NCBI GenBank assembly: GCA_965153455.1
Contig: OZ234496.1
Coordinates: 10,129,863 to 10,193,862, forward strand
From: Sphagnum compactum
Taxonomy: Eukaryota; Bryophyta; Sphagnopsida; Sphagnales
Length of the DNA stretch: 64,000 bases
Direction: 5' to 3'
The translations under genes and the position numbers were made by a program. The notes under the pieces are model-generated. The model ran no database searches, was not told where the DNA came from, and was given only the letters and a program-made list of their open reading frames with translations. Positions 1-10,235 of the stretch are shown here, in pieces (the first letter of the stretch is position 1; each line of letters starts with the position of its first letter).

Positions 1-3000
1 TATGCTATATATGTACCATGAGGTAGCCGATAGTTATAGCATATTATACAGTTGGCACTGATATCATCCTGATCAGTGTCTTGTGGACAAGGAAATGTTA
101 GCTCCAAAACATCCTCCAAATTGATCCGCAAAAGTCTATCCATCCTGGTAAGTACATAAGCATGAAGTTGAAACATTACGACTGATGACATATTTCAGAT
201 TTCGGGAGAACCTTTCATAGTGACAAGCAAGAGGCAGACACTGAATAAAGGTAATCACATACTGTTCAAGTAAGGAGAGGTAACACATACCAGTGGCTCA
301 TGCGGCTATCCATGCGCTTTCGAATTGGTGAAATTAGTGCATCTGAACCAAAAAATCGATACCTAGCAACCAAAGCTCATGATATGACTAAAATTGTATT
401 ACAGTATGATATTAAGCACATAATCAAACCTGCAAGCACACCATAAGCGAGGAAAGAGCATGAACAGGTTCAAGAAGAAGATTCCTTACTCTGGTATTGA
501 TCGGGGTGACAGGGGGTTGACTGTGATGGATAATGAACAGTGGCCACCTGCAACAGACCAAGACCCACTCAATTCCACTAATTGGTAGTCATGACCAAAC
601 ACATGGCAATCCATGATTAAGAGCAAAGCTAACCCAGACTACTCTTGATGAAGAAGTGGTGAACTTGGCATCCAAATCATACATCATAAGTAAGAATGAC
701 AATGTCAGTGCATAGTGAGAGTCAGAGACCACTCCAACTTTGTAGAAACATATCAAGGACTGTGCAAACAACATAATATCTATGAGAAATGAAATCTCCA
801 AAACAACAATTTGAAGGCAATACAACAATAAGTGCAAGTCATAATCTTGTGAGAGTCACTCACAAAGTGTCAGACCATCACCTCCATCATCAGTGATGAG
901 CTGTCATCACCACCCAGTGACTTCATCAGCTACTGACAGTGGGTGTAGATAACTATATAGTAATCCATCCAAAATTTTGGACAAACCAATACATAGATTC
1001 TGCATCCGAGTTTCTGACACATTTCCAGATGCAACAGGATGACTTGGTCATGATGATGGCTAGCACTCGAGAAGAATCAACAACCAACAACAGAACAAAA
1101 AGCATGAACTATCTACCAAGAGCAATTCGGCGGTTGCAATTGGCACGGGAAGGGTGTTCAGGTTCCATCACCCACACATGCTTGTCTATATCCTCCACAT
1201 TTGCCCAAAAGTCTTGGAAACGCTCTGCAGCCTACGTTGACCAGTCTTCATATGTTAACAGCTAATCCTTCACAACCATTCAGCTGCTTTCGTCCATAGT
1301 CTCAATAGAGACTAATGAATATCCATTTTCTGTCGAACCCTTTGTCCCTCCAGGAACACCTAGAACTTTAGCCTTTCAAGGCAAATGCCACAGTTGAAAG
1401 TGAAACATATTTGAGAAAGGAAAAGGTGAACCCTACAAGTTGGAATTGTGAGAGAATGGCATTCATAGTTCCATCTGGTCCCCATCGTAACTCCACAGCA
1501 ATGGGAAGATCCTGCAATAAATACAAGTGTGTAAGGATAGCATCACTTTCCAGGCTGGAGAATGAGCAACAGAGAGCTCCAAACATTTGGATAGGTGACC
1601 ACCCCAATGGAAAGTAGCACATTGAAGGACTTACAGCAGTAGCCAAGGGCTGTTTTTCAGGGTAGTCTGGTGGCAAGTTTACATGCACAATATGCTCCCG
1701 GCCTGCTACATCACTGCACTCAATAAAAAGCGATGTATTGGATTGCGGAAAACATGATCACCAGACAGACATTACAAGGGCACCATGTTTCAACTACAGA
1801 TTATTATGTTTAGGTTTCATCTCTTTCCTTTAATGAGTCCTGAAGTTAGATCCACTCCCCAGTTGATCAAACATATATGCCAAACACACTACCAGTTTAC
1901 TGCCTAATTGTTCAAGAGACACTATTGACCTGCATTTAGTTATGAAATTTGTTGATTGTTCAACACACTTCAGAGTTGCATGAAGCAATTCTCACTTGTG
2001 AAAGAGATTTCTCAAGCATGGTGAAGAAGACGCAAAACAACATAATGTCCACAACTCTTATGGCTTGAATCTAACAAGGTTTAAGTGCCTTTCTTACAAA
2101 AAACGTAAGTGAAGTGAGGTAAGCTGAGGAGATATCCATGCCACATGCTCCCACCCAATTGCTTCTATCTGATCACCAACACCCAAATTCAATCTACCAC
2201 AGCAAAAAATCCGCGAGAATTCCAGCCTCAAGCATAAAATCATCATCAGAAACAGGACACGACACCTAGGTTAACACAAGTCTACCTAAAACAAACAATG
2301 AATGACGCTATCAGGTAAGTGTCATGTCCAGAATCATACCAGATATGACCAACAAATGAGGTTCAGTGTGAAAAAGTAGAATACTCATTGTTGATGGAGC
2401 AAAACACAAGGGCATAATGTAATGCACAATTACAGGAGCACCAATGCCTAGCACAAAGAGGTTTCTGCATGGGGAGGTGGGGGGGTTTTCATTCTAAATG
2501 ACTTTTTCCTCAAAGTGATTCTGATGGTTACAAAGAAAAAAATGCTAAAAAAGTGAAGATGCGGGGTATTGCTTCTGAGAAAACTTGTGCAGGCAGCTAC
2601 CACTTACTTCTGCAACAATCCGGGCATAGAAGGATGCTGGAGGTAACATGACCTGTGGTTGAGCCTGCACTATGCGATCCTGACACAATGACAAAGTTGA
2701 GAGGAAAACCCTTTAGACAAAACAGCTGTGGTGGTCAAGAAGGATGTTGTTCTTACAAATCCAATCAATGAAGACACAGCAGCAGTATCAATCCGAAATC
2801 AGCAGTGCCAGTATCTTCTAGGCAACAATAGCACAAAATGAGCATTGAGTAAGGCTACCAAAATGTCCTTGAACTCGTCAACAAATGTTGCAACATCCAA
2901 GCTCTGTTTCATTCGCTGTTTCAAGCACCCAGAGAAACCACCAGCATACATCCCCCCAGCAATCAGCACCAAACCACACATTCTTGAATGAACATATCAC

Positions 3001-3620
3001 AATCCTTCTCCATATCCCATCTAAGAAGAGTACTACTACTCCCCTTCTGCAATCTATCTAAACAACCTCCTGCATCTTGCAAAATTCAGAAAAGGAAAAG
3101 AAAAACCAGACACTACTGTGTTGCTGCTGATGGTAGGAGATGAGAGAAAGATATAGTCCTCATCAAGCAGCGCCATGCATGGGGGTCCAAAAAAAAAAAA
3201 AAAACAAAAAAAGGGCTCTGGCAAACTACAACACGCACCTCTTGCAATACGTGCTCAAAGCCTTCCAACAGCATACGAAGCTCGAGCTTGCAGTCTAGCT
3301 TGGCATTCCCCAGCGACACCTTTCCTGCCTCCTCAGGCGATGGAACGTTGTGCAATCCGAATTCATACTCCTTGCCCTGCTTGCCCTCCAACCAAGCCAT
3401 CAATTTCACCATTCTCTGAATGTTACGTCTCTTGTCTACCTAGATCGATCGATCTTAACATCAGAAGCAGCAGCATTTGCCACTTCGATCGATCGCTCAA
3501 CACTTTCATCTTCACCGATTTTGCACATTACAAAGGAATGCGATCGAAAACCCTTACCTGCACTGGCAAGAAGACTTGGAATGCCGTGAGCTGTGCATTG
3601 AGCGGCAGCACCGTCGCCAT
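1..3620 (-). CDS. FANCL: FANCL-like Fanconi anemia E3 ubiquitin ligase, 3' end beyond the window
   Basis: FANCL is the RING-type E3 that monoubiquitinates FANCD2/FANCI in DNA crosslink repair. I built eleven minus-strand exons with GT-AG borders and matching phases: 3558-3620, 3239-3439, 2859-2915, 2608-2679, 2098-2168, 1635-1713, 1437-1511, 1117-1231, 490-547, 291-362 and 144 down to the window edge. The start is ATG at 3620 (MATVLPLNAQ...). The product aligns by eye along the family: an ELF-like N-terminus (NAKLDCKLELRMLLEGFEHV), an LPPASFYARI segment, the GREHIVHVNLPPDYP core of the DRWD domain, ELRWGPDGTM, DFWANVEDIDKHVW, RRIALG, and the first RING cysteines (CIICY). About 50 C-terminal residues, including most of the RING, are missing only because the window ends. 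The gene runs head-to-head with the RING E3 gene that starts near 4.3 kb. Exon borders are inferred by eye; the identity is secure. Confidence 0.9.
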
Positions 3621-3752
3621 CCCACATAGTCAGATCTGGTCCCTATCCCTCGCGGCGTCCGAGTCTCTCCCTCTCCCTCTCCCTTTCTGAACTGTCTCTG
3701 TGTGTCTCGCTCTCTCGCGCTCGCGGTTTTTCCGAATCGCGATCTTGGTTTG

Positions 3753-3774
3753 AAACCCTAGAGGAAACCCTAAA
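3753..3774 (+). promoter_or_regulatory. Two telo-box motifs upstream of FANCL
   Basis: AAACCCTAG and AAACCCTAA lie 12 bp apart, about 135-150 bp upstream of the FANCL start codon. Telo-boxes are known plant promoter elements of replication, ribosomal and other cell-cycle genes; their role here is inferred. Confidence 0.5.
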
Positions 3775-3809
3775 AGAGCAAAGGTTCTTTGTGACTTCCA
3801 TTCCTCGAC

Positions 3810-3845
3810 GCTGCTGCTGCTGCTGCTTCTTCTTCTTCTTCTTCT

Positions 3846-3886
<41 letters not shown>
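3810..3886. repeat. CTG/CTT and TC microsatellite
   Basis: Runs of GCT, then CTT, then TC in the FANCL/RING intergenic region. The low-complexity ORFs that cross it on both strands are artefacts of the repeat. Such CT tracts are common in plant 5' leaders. Confidence 0.9.
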
Positions 3887-3891
<5 letters not shown>

Positions 3892-4116
3892 TTTGTCCGT
3901 GAGGTTGATTTTCCGGAACACTAAGAAGATAGATTGCGTGCTCTCCTCTTTCGTGTGTGTGTCATCATCCATCAGATCAGAGAAAGTTTCGTGTCCTCCA
4001 TCGCTTTGAGGAGGATGCGTGTAGTCTACTATTACGTTCCCCCCGGCTGTCTCATTAGCCTCCTCTCTTTCTTCTTCTGTCTCCATTGTCGTTGTCGTCA
4101 TCTATCCAGCAGCAGT

Positions 4117-4143
4117 TGAGGAGGAGGAGGAGGAGGAGGAGGA
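4117..4143. repeat. GAG trinucleotide repeat
   Basis: About eight to nine GAG units in the probable 5' leader of the RING gene. Confidence 0.85.
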
Positions 4144-4360
4144 CGTCGTCCGTCACACAACAACAATCGAAGGTACCTACCTACCTAGACGCAATTCTCA
4201 TGCTCCTTTCTTTCTTCATCATGTGCTTTGCATGTCTCCTCTTGGTGTTGTAAAGAAAATGTGAGGATGTAGCCAGCGGGTTGTTGTTGTCAAGGGCTCC
4301 GATCTGTCTCTTTGACGTTTCCGAGATGCTCGACCGCATCTCCAACTGCGAATTCTCTCG

Positions 4361-5102
4361 GTGAGTATGTGAATTGGGAAGGAGAAAACTTGTTTGTTTG
4401 TCTGCTGCGAGGTTTTGTTTTTTCTCTGGTAGTGTTTTTTCCTTCTTCTTTTATCCGATCGTTTCTTCACGCAGTTTGTCGTCCGTGTATCTGTTTCCTT
4501 CCAACGCCGTTTCATCAGGAACATGTGTGCTTTTGACGATCGGTGACCGCTGTCGTCGTCGTCGGGGGCTGTAGCCTTAGCAAGCCCGTAAGAATGGCGG
4601 AGCATGACAAAGAGAGTGGCCGCAATGAAGACTATTGTGGAGGAGCAACGTATTCACCAGCAGTGTGTGTGTCGGTTTGTAGCTACTTACCGACCATCGC
4701 ATCCATCACATAGCAGAGGAGCAGGAGAGGAAGAAGCAGCAGCAGCAGCAGAAGAAGATGTAGTAGTAGATCAAAAGTAGTCAATTGGGTACTTGTTTCA
4801 TAGACTTGCATCTTTACATCATCACAAGGGCAGGTGAGCATTTCCCAGGGATCGCAAAGGAGTATCCAAACAAGGAATTTTCACCCTGGTTCATACCCAT
4901 CTCACACAGATGGGAGCTTCTTGATGGTAGCATCTAATTAGTCAAGAAAGCACCTCTTATTAGTCAAGAAAGCTTTCTGAAAGTATTAGGTTCATTCTCA
5001 GACTGTGCAACTGTTTGTGCGGCCTTTCTAACTGGGCAAGCAGGCAGGCTAGCTACTGCAAAAGGCAAATTCACCTGTCATTTTGCCTCTTGGCGATTTC
5101 AG
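4361..5102 (+). other. Probable 5'UTR intron of the RING E3 gene
   Basis: A GTGAGT donor at 4361 and a pyrimidine-rich acceptor ending in AG at 5102 bracket this stretch, which is full of stops in all frames. The acceptor lies 32 bp before the chosen start codon. The intron is inferred from splice consensus only. Confidence 0.5.
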
Positions 5103-5134
5103 AGTTGGAAGAGCATGTTACAATCATTTCAAAG

Positions 5135-7255
5135 ATGTCTGGTTTGACTGTGGCTGGACCAGAAGTTGATATGGACGAGTCTGCAAGGGTGAATCTGGAT
5201 CTAAATCTTGCACCTCCCTTGATTCCTATAGCAGCAGGAACCATCAGAGCAGGAGCAGAGGGAGCAGGTAGTATACCAGGTGGTATACCAGATCATGGAA
5301 TTCGGCAAGAGCCAAGAGGAATATGGTCTCCCGGCATGCGAGTTATGGGTGGGTATGTGGGTGACAGAGTTCATCATATCAGTTTCATTCAGACCCTCTT
5401 ACCAGCTACCCCAGAAACTCAAAGGCAATTTCGACGTCTGCAGCAAATTGAAAGAGGAATTTCAGCATCTCATGAGCAATCTGGAGCAGGGTCTCACCAA
5501 CAATTGCAGCTACATTTTGGTTTTGGACCAGCACAGCCTGATCAGCCCATGGCTGAACATGTTGAAATCAGTGGGCAGCAATCTGGTGTTAGAACAGCAC
5601 AAGCACCTAGGACAGAGTCTCAACAAATGCCAGAGCACCCTCTTCGAAGGCAGCGTCTAATGAGACGATTCCGACCTACAAGAGTAAGCCGGGAATTGGT
5701 GGATAACCATTCAAGGACAGAAGGTAGCTTGAATGTTTCTAATTTACCTGATGCAGTGGTTGCACCTGTGGTGTCTAATTCACTTATTGAGTCTCTGAAA
5801 TCAGTGGCAGAGACCAGTAGCAGCCACTTTGAGTGCAATATCTGCTTGGAAATGGCTTGTGAGCCTGTGGTCACCCCTTGTGGCCATCTTTTTTGCTGGC
5901 CCTGCCTTCACCACTGGCTTCAACTCCGGTCTTCTCACCAGGAGTGTCCTGTCTGCAAGGGGGCAGTTGCATTAAGCTCTCTCACACCTATATATGGTAG
6001 AGGCACTGACTCATCAGCAAAGATACCAAGTGCAGAAGCAGGAGCATCAAGCATTCCCCCTCGGCCCCAAGCACACAGAGTTGAAAGTCAGAGGCAAAGA
6101 GCAGATAGAGATGAAGGAGAAAGAGAGAGAACACGACGGTTGAGGGTTAATGAATTGGCTGCTTTCCACAGAAGGTTGGAGGGAATGCCATTGATTGCGA
6201 CACAGAGGGACCCAGATGACCTTCTGGATCAAGCAGAGCAACGAGTGAGGCCGAGTGAATTGCCAGGTTTGCGAAGAAGGATGGAGGATGTGCCAGTGTT
6301 TCTAACACAGAGGGACACAGATGAGCTGATTTTGAATCAAGCAGAACGGCAGATGAGGACAACTGAATTGGCGGCTTTGCAAAGAAGTTTGGAGGCAGTG
6401 CCAGTGTTTCCAGCACAGAGGGACCTGGATGACCTGCAGACCTTGGATCAAGTAGAACAGCAACCACAGGATCATGCAACCAGTGGTGTGTCATGGATGA
6501 GAGATGAGATGCTAAGTTGGGGGAGAGCAGCACGCATACTACGTGAAAGTCTGAGTGACACCTTGCAGACGCAAAGCAGCTTGATTGGAGAATTGAGAGA
6601 TAGAGTAGGGGCTCCTACTTTTGGTGGGCTCATCGTAGACCCAAGTTCCAGCAGTGAAGAGCAAAGGTGGCAGTTCAGAGAAGCAGCGAGATCTGTAGGC
6701 ACATTTGAGATTGGGGCTGAGGGGCTCAGGCAGGTAGAGAGACGCATGAGGGACACCACAGCACAATTAGCTCATCAACGAAATGATATAATCAACCACC
6801 TCAGTCCAAACCATGTGGAAGCCACTGCCCAATTGCCTAGTGTCAGAGCAAGATTTGTTAACACGAATAATGTTGTTCATAATCACCTCTTACCTAACCC
6901 TCAACAGCTTACACAATCACAGACCATTGAGGTTGTGCCTCCCTTTGTGAGTGGTGACAGAAGCACAGTCTTGCCACTGGTGAATGAACAGGCAGTGGAA
7001 TTGAGGCCATCAGTATCAGGCATCCCCACATCGACAACATCTGCAGGTGCTGTTGCTGCAATGCTGGTTCCAAGGCAGGGTGCAACTCGGGAGGTGCTAG
7101 TACGGGAGAGGCGCAGACGTCGTCAGGAGAATGTAACTATGTTACTTGGAAGTAGACAGGACTCTTCTGAAACTGTTGTGGACAATGGGGCAGCAGCTTC
7201 CTCAGAAGCAGGAAGCACTTTGCTGCCTGGCAGGAAAAGGAGGCGATTGGATTAG
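5135..7255 (+). CDS. RMA-like C3HC4 RING-finger E3 ubiquitin ligase, 706 aa
   Basis: Uninterrupted 706-aa reading frame. The frame is open to an ATG at 5015, but I use 5135 because a splice acceptor lies at 5101-5102 and the upstream 40 residues look like leader. Residues 21-25 are LDLNL, an EAR-like motif. The C3HC4 RING spans residues 234-274 (CNIC, CGHLFCWPC, CPVC) and closely resembles the RMA/RNF5/RNF185 family. Residues about 340-445 hold three diverged ~43-residue repeats (ELAAFHRRLEGMPL..., ELPGLRRRMEDVPV..., ELAALQRSLEAVPV...). Family members of the RMA1/2/3 type are about 200-250 aa with a C-terminal membrane anchor; here the protein is much longer and ends in a basic KRRRLD tail with no hydrophobic segment. 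It therefore may be nuclear rather than ER-bound (inference). The substrate is unknown. Confidence 0.85.
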   Translation: MSGLTVAGPEVDMDESARVNLDLNLAPPLIPIAAGTIRAGAEGAGSIPGGIPDHGIRQEPRGIWSPGMRVMGGYVGDRVHHISFIQTLLPATPETQRQFRRLQQIERGISASHEQSGAGSHQQLQLHFGFGPAQPDQPMAEHVEISGQQSGVRTAQAPRTESQQMPEHPLRRQRLMRRFRPTRVSRELVDNHSRTEGSLNVSNLPDAVVAPVVSNSLIESLKSVAETSSSHFECNICLEMACEPVVTPCGHLFCWPCLHHWLQLRSSHQECPVCKGAVALSSLTPIYGRGTDSSAKIPSAEAGASSIPPRPQAHRVESQRQRADRDEGERERTRRLRVNELAAFHRRLEGMPLIATQRDPDDLLDQAEQRVRPSELPGLRRRMEDVPVFLTQRDTDELILNQAERQMRTTELAALQRSLEAVPVFPAQRDLDDLQTLDQVEQQPQDHATSGVSWMRDEMLSWGRAARILRESLSDTLQTQSSLIGELRDRVGAPTFGGLIVDPSSSSEEQRWQFREAARSVGTFEIGAEGLRQVERRMRDTTAQLAHQRNDIINHLSPNHVEATAQLPSVRARFVNTNNVVHNHLLPNPQQLTQSQTIEVVPPFVSGDRSTVLPLVNEQAVELRPSVSGIPTSTTSAGAVAAMLVPRQGATREVLVRERRRRRQENVTMLLGSRQDSSETVVDNGAAASSEAGSTLLPGRKRRRLD

Positions 7256-8860
7256 GGTTTCAGGCAACATGTTCCACCCCAGGTCCCACTGATTGCTGAA
7301 GGCTCTAGGTGCATGTACTGTGAATTAGAAGCATAGAACTATATTTCATTTGTTCCATGAGAGTAGTATCCATACTTCACACTCCATGTAACGCATGAGA
7401 TAGCAGGTTTGCTTTGTTTACAGCTAAGTTTTTTGGTGACTCTATTTGTCGTCTCCATCAAGTCATCACTATTTAATGAGAGATACTATTGTTTTTGTAC
7501 CCTGTGGTTGAAGTAATACCTCAGGAGTAGTAGTTTTATCATCTGTTAGTACGTGGGTTGCAAGCACGGCAGCATCTGTGAGAGTGGATTCCTCTCACAG
7601 AGTGGCTTCCATCCAACAAAGCAAGTGGTTGGAATCTCAATTTCAGCACGTGTGCTGAATTATAATCTGTTCAGTATGTGGCTAATTATGTCTTTTGGTA
7701 ACCATTATTTTGAGAGATGGCACCATTTTGTCCTTTCTGTTAGGACTCACATGTTTTTGTGTAAAGTGCCATCTGTTTTGTGTACATTTCTTGAATTAAT
7801 CTGTCAGTCTTTGGTGGTTTGAATCTTCCATCTTTGTTGCTTATTTACTTCATCACTTCTAGCATTGTAATCATCTGCAGCAATGGAGCTCTTTGTGTTA
7901 CACTGGTTTGTTGTGGGTTGTTAATGCAGATATGCCTTCATGATACAATCTCTCAGAGTCATCTGCCTGGAGCAGAGAGAAACAATTATCAAGGTGGCTA
8001 GAGTAAAAAATTCCAAGCTGCTGTAACAGTAAGTTTGTACTGCTGATTTTGGAGTGTGGTTGCAATTCAAATCACACGGGTTTATTTTCATGCTAGCAGT
8101 TCATGCATCTTGGTTGGTGGGGCTCGTATTGTATGAAGTCGCGTCTTGTGAGTGAGGGTGAGAGGATTAAGTAGGATTTTCATCAGCTGTTTAGCTTCTG
8201 GTTAATCAGCTACTGCTGAATCTGCTTTTGTACATTTCATATAGCTCATTGGTATTACATGATGTGTAACATTGTTATCATTCATTGTTCACATTGTTCA
8301 CTTTGCAGATAGCTGTGGTGAGGAGAAAAAAAAAGTATTGCAAACAAGCTGGAAGCTGGAAGATTCAGAACTCTTCAGCATTTGGAAAAAACACTCCAGA
8401 AGAAGCACACCCATGAATTGATGGTGAGGTGGATGCTGCTGGTCATTCATTCAATATAAACATGAATTGAATGATGCCAAGTCCATCACTAAGTTAATTC
8501 ATTCGTGCAGTTAACAACAAGAAGTGTTAGCTATGATCCTGTGAAAATAAGAATTTCTCGCATGGAGAAAAACAATCAAGAATAAAGCACAAAATTCTGG
8601 ACAAGGACTAGATATACACTCAAGCAACATTCAATTTTGATTATTAGTTGTGGAATAAGTATTAGGTATCTAGAATTGAGAGTAAGGAGCTTCCAGACCT
8701 GGAGGTTAAAAAATGCAGAAACAGAAAAAGAACACTAGTATTGTTACAACCAGTTGTTTGCACTTGTACTTAATTGATTCTGTTAAAGTTAAAGAATGTG
8801 ACTCAGGAGCAAGCTCAACAAAACTTGTTCCACTGGGTTTACGAAACAAAGTTTGAACTG
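7256..8860 (+). other. 3' flank of the RING gene
   Basis: No supportable coding region; short ORFs here have no recognisable content. The proximal part is presumably 3'UTR. A perfect 9-bp stem hairpin lies at 7576-7600. The poly(A) site cannot be placed. Confidence 0.5.
7576..7600 (+). other. Perfect short hairpin in probable 3'UTR
   Basis: CTGTGAGAG, a 7-base loop, then CTCTCACAG: a perfect 9-bp stem about 320 bp after the RING stop codon. No U-run follows, and plant genes do not use such terminators; a role in RNA stability is only a possibility. Confidence 0.4.
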
Positions 8861-9228
8861 GCCAGAGTGAACCAGCACCCACCAGTGTACCATGAAGGGT
8901 GGTAAGTGGTCAGAAAACAGCTTTCTGTTGGATTGCAGTTTCCTAGTTAACCCTGATAGTTAGCTCGGTTGCCGTGTTTACTACCTACCTACTAACAAGC
9001 CACAAGCAGGTTGTTCAAACAGCCCTTACCTATGTACAAACTACAAAGCATCTACTTACATAGTCACCTAATTTCCTACTCATCTCCCTATGTATGGACC
9101 TACTTGTTACAGAATGGGTTACCAATCTGAAACCAGATTTTAACTCAGTTAAGGTTTGTTCATCCACAACTGAGTCATAAGAGGCAGACAGTGGATTCTG
9201 CACTGGTAGGTGCTGGTTCACACTGAGA
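8861..9228. mobile_element. TIR element copy 1 (non-autonomous, MITE-like)
   Basis: Begins GCCAGAGTGAACCAGCACCC and ends with an inverted copy, CACTGGTAGGTGCTGGTTCAC plus a few bases. The interior shares long stretches in the same order with copies at 13523-13928 and 62774-63170, for example TAAGTGGTCAGAAAACAG, a CTACCTACCTACTAACAA tract, and AACTGAGTCATAA near the right end. There is no ORF of note inside. The ends are set from the better-preserved copy 2; no clean target-site duplication was seen around this copy. Confidence 0.7.
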
Positions 9229-10235
9229 GCACTGAGAGCTGAGAATGGAAAAATCAAAATTGCATCTGTTATGGTATACGTTATATGGGATAGAGAGCTC
9301 TTACACCTGGAGATTGTGTAAATTGTGATGCAATAAATGGAGAGCAGACCACAGCAGAGAGAGAAAGAGAGAGGTATCACAAGTTCAAGCATACAATGTG
9401 AAGTAAAGGAATGTCAGAGAATACAATTACAGGTGCCTGCCAGTAATAACACAGCTCCAGAAGACCATTACAGTGGAAGAGTGTAGAGACATAAACAGTG
9501 GGAATTCTTTTTTTAACACGTGTTGGAGCTGTGATTCTCTACCAAAGAGGGTTGTTAGTCGCTTGCAGCCTAGGCCAGCTGCAGGAAAGGTTTTCGATCT
9601 GACAAACAAGCAAGGGTTTCAAAGACAACGTTTGTGACCTACAAGCAAGACAAATCAGAGCAAGGCCAATGTTTTCAATCCCATATTTCCAAAATGATCC
9701 AAATACACATAGTGACTGATTCTTGGCCAGATTACGGTTCAGATTTTTCAGATATATTAGTATTGCCCAGAAAATCCAAGTTCATGTCTACTGAGCAACA
9801 AAAACCAAAGCAGGGATGAAGTGTCTTGAGTTCTGCAATTAAAAATTCTATTGCAGGGACAGCAAATGATATTTATGATATTGCAGAGAAACAGTCCACA
9901 ATGACACTTTTGAAGGTAACTGTTGTGTCAGTTCCCGCAAACAAAAAACCAATAGGGCAATAATAGTTTGATCATGCCTTAGTGAGTGTGCCACTCACAA
10001 AGTATGTGACCATCATCTCCTTCACCATGAATAGCATTGACTAGTTGCCATGGCAGAGACAAATCTCAATTGCAACCATAAAATAAGTTGCAGAGAAGAA
10101 AATATTTTCTCAAATTGAAATGCATCAACCTCAACATTAACTCCCTCTTTGAATATGACAGGCATTTGAATTTAATACAACATGCACAAGCCCTCTATAA
10201 AGAAGATCAAGTGTAAACTTACAAAGTTTCAATAG
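9229..10235. other. Intergenic region and probable 3'UTR of the VTC4-like gene
   Basis: No supportable coding region. The part next to 10236 should include the 3'UTR of the minus-strand monophosphatase gene. Small ORFs on either strand lack splice context or family features. Confidence 0.5.

Larger units (their letters stand above)
3621..4360. promoter_or_regulatory. Divergent promoter region between FANCL and the RING E3 gene
   Basis: FANCL (minus) and the RING gene (plus) diverge from this stretch. It holds two telo-box motifs, a CTG/CTT run merging into a long TC microsatellite (about 3810-3886) and a GAG repeat (about 4117-4143). A GTGAGT at 4361 is a plausible donor of a 5'UTR intron of the RING gene. 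Transcription starts cannot be placed from sequence alone. Confidence 0.5.

Noticed and set aside
3643-4119. Low-complexity ORFs on both strands with Arg/Glu or Leu/Ser runs
   Set aside because: They are translations of the CT/CTT microsatellites in the FANCL-RING promoter.
5015-5134. Upstream 40-residue extension of the RING protein
   Set aside because: A good splice acceptor ends at 5102 and the segment looks like leader; the ATG at 5135 is followed at once by conserved-looking sequence.
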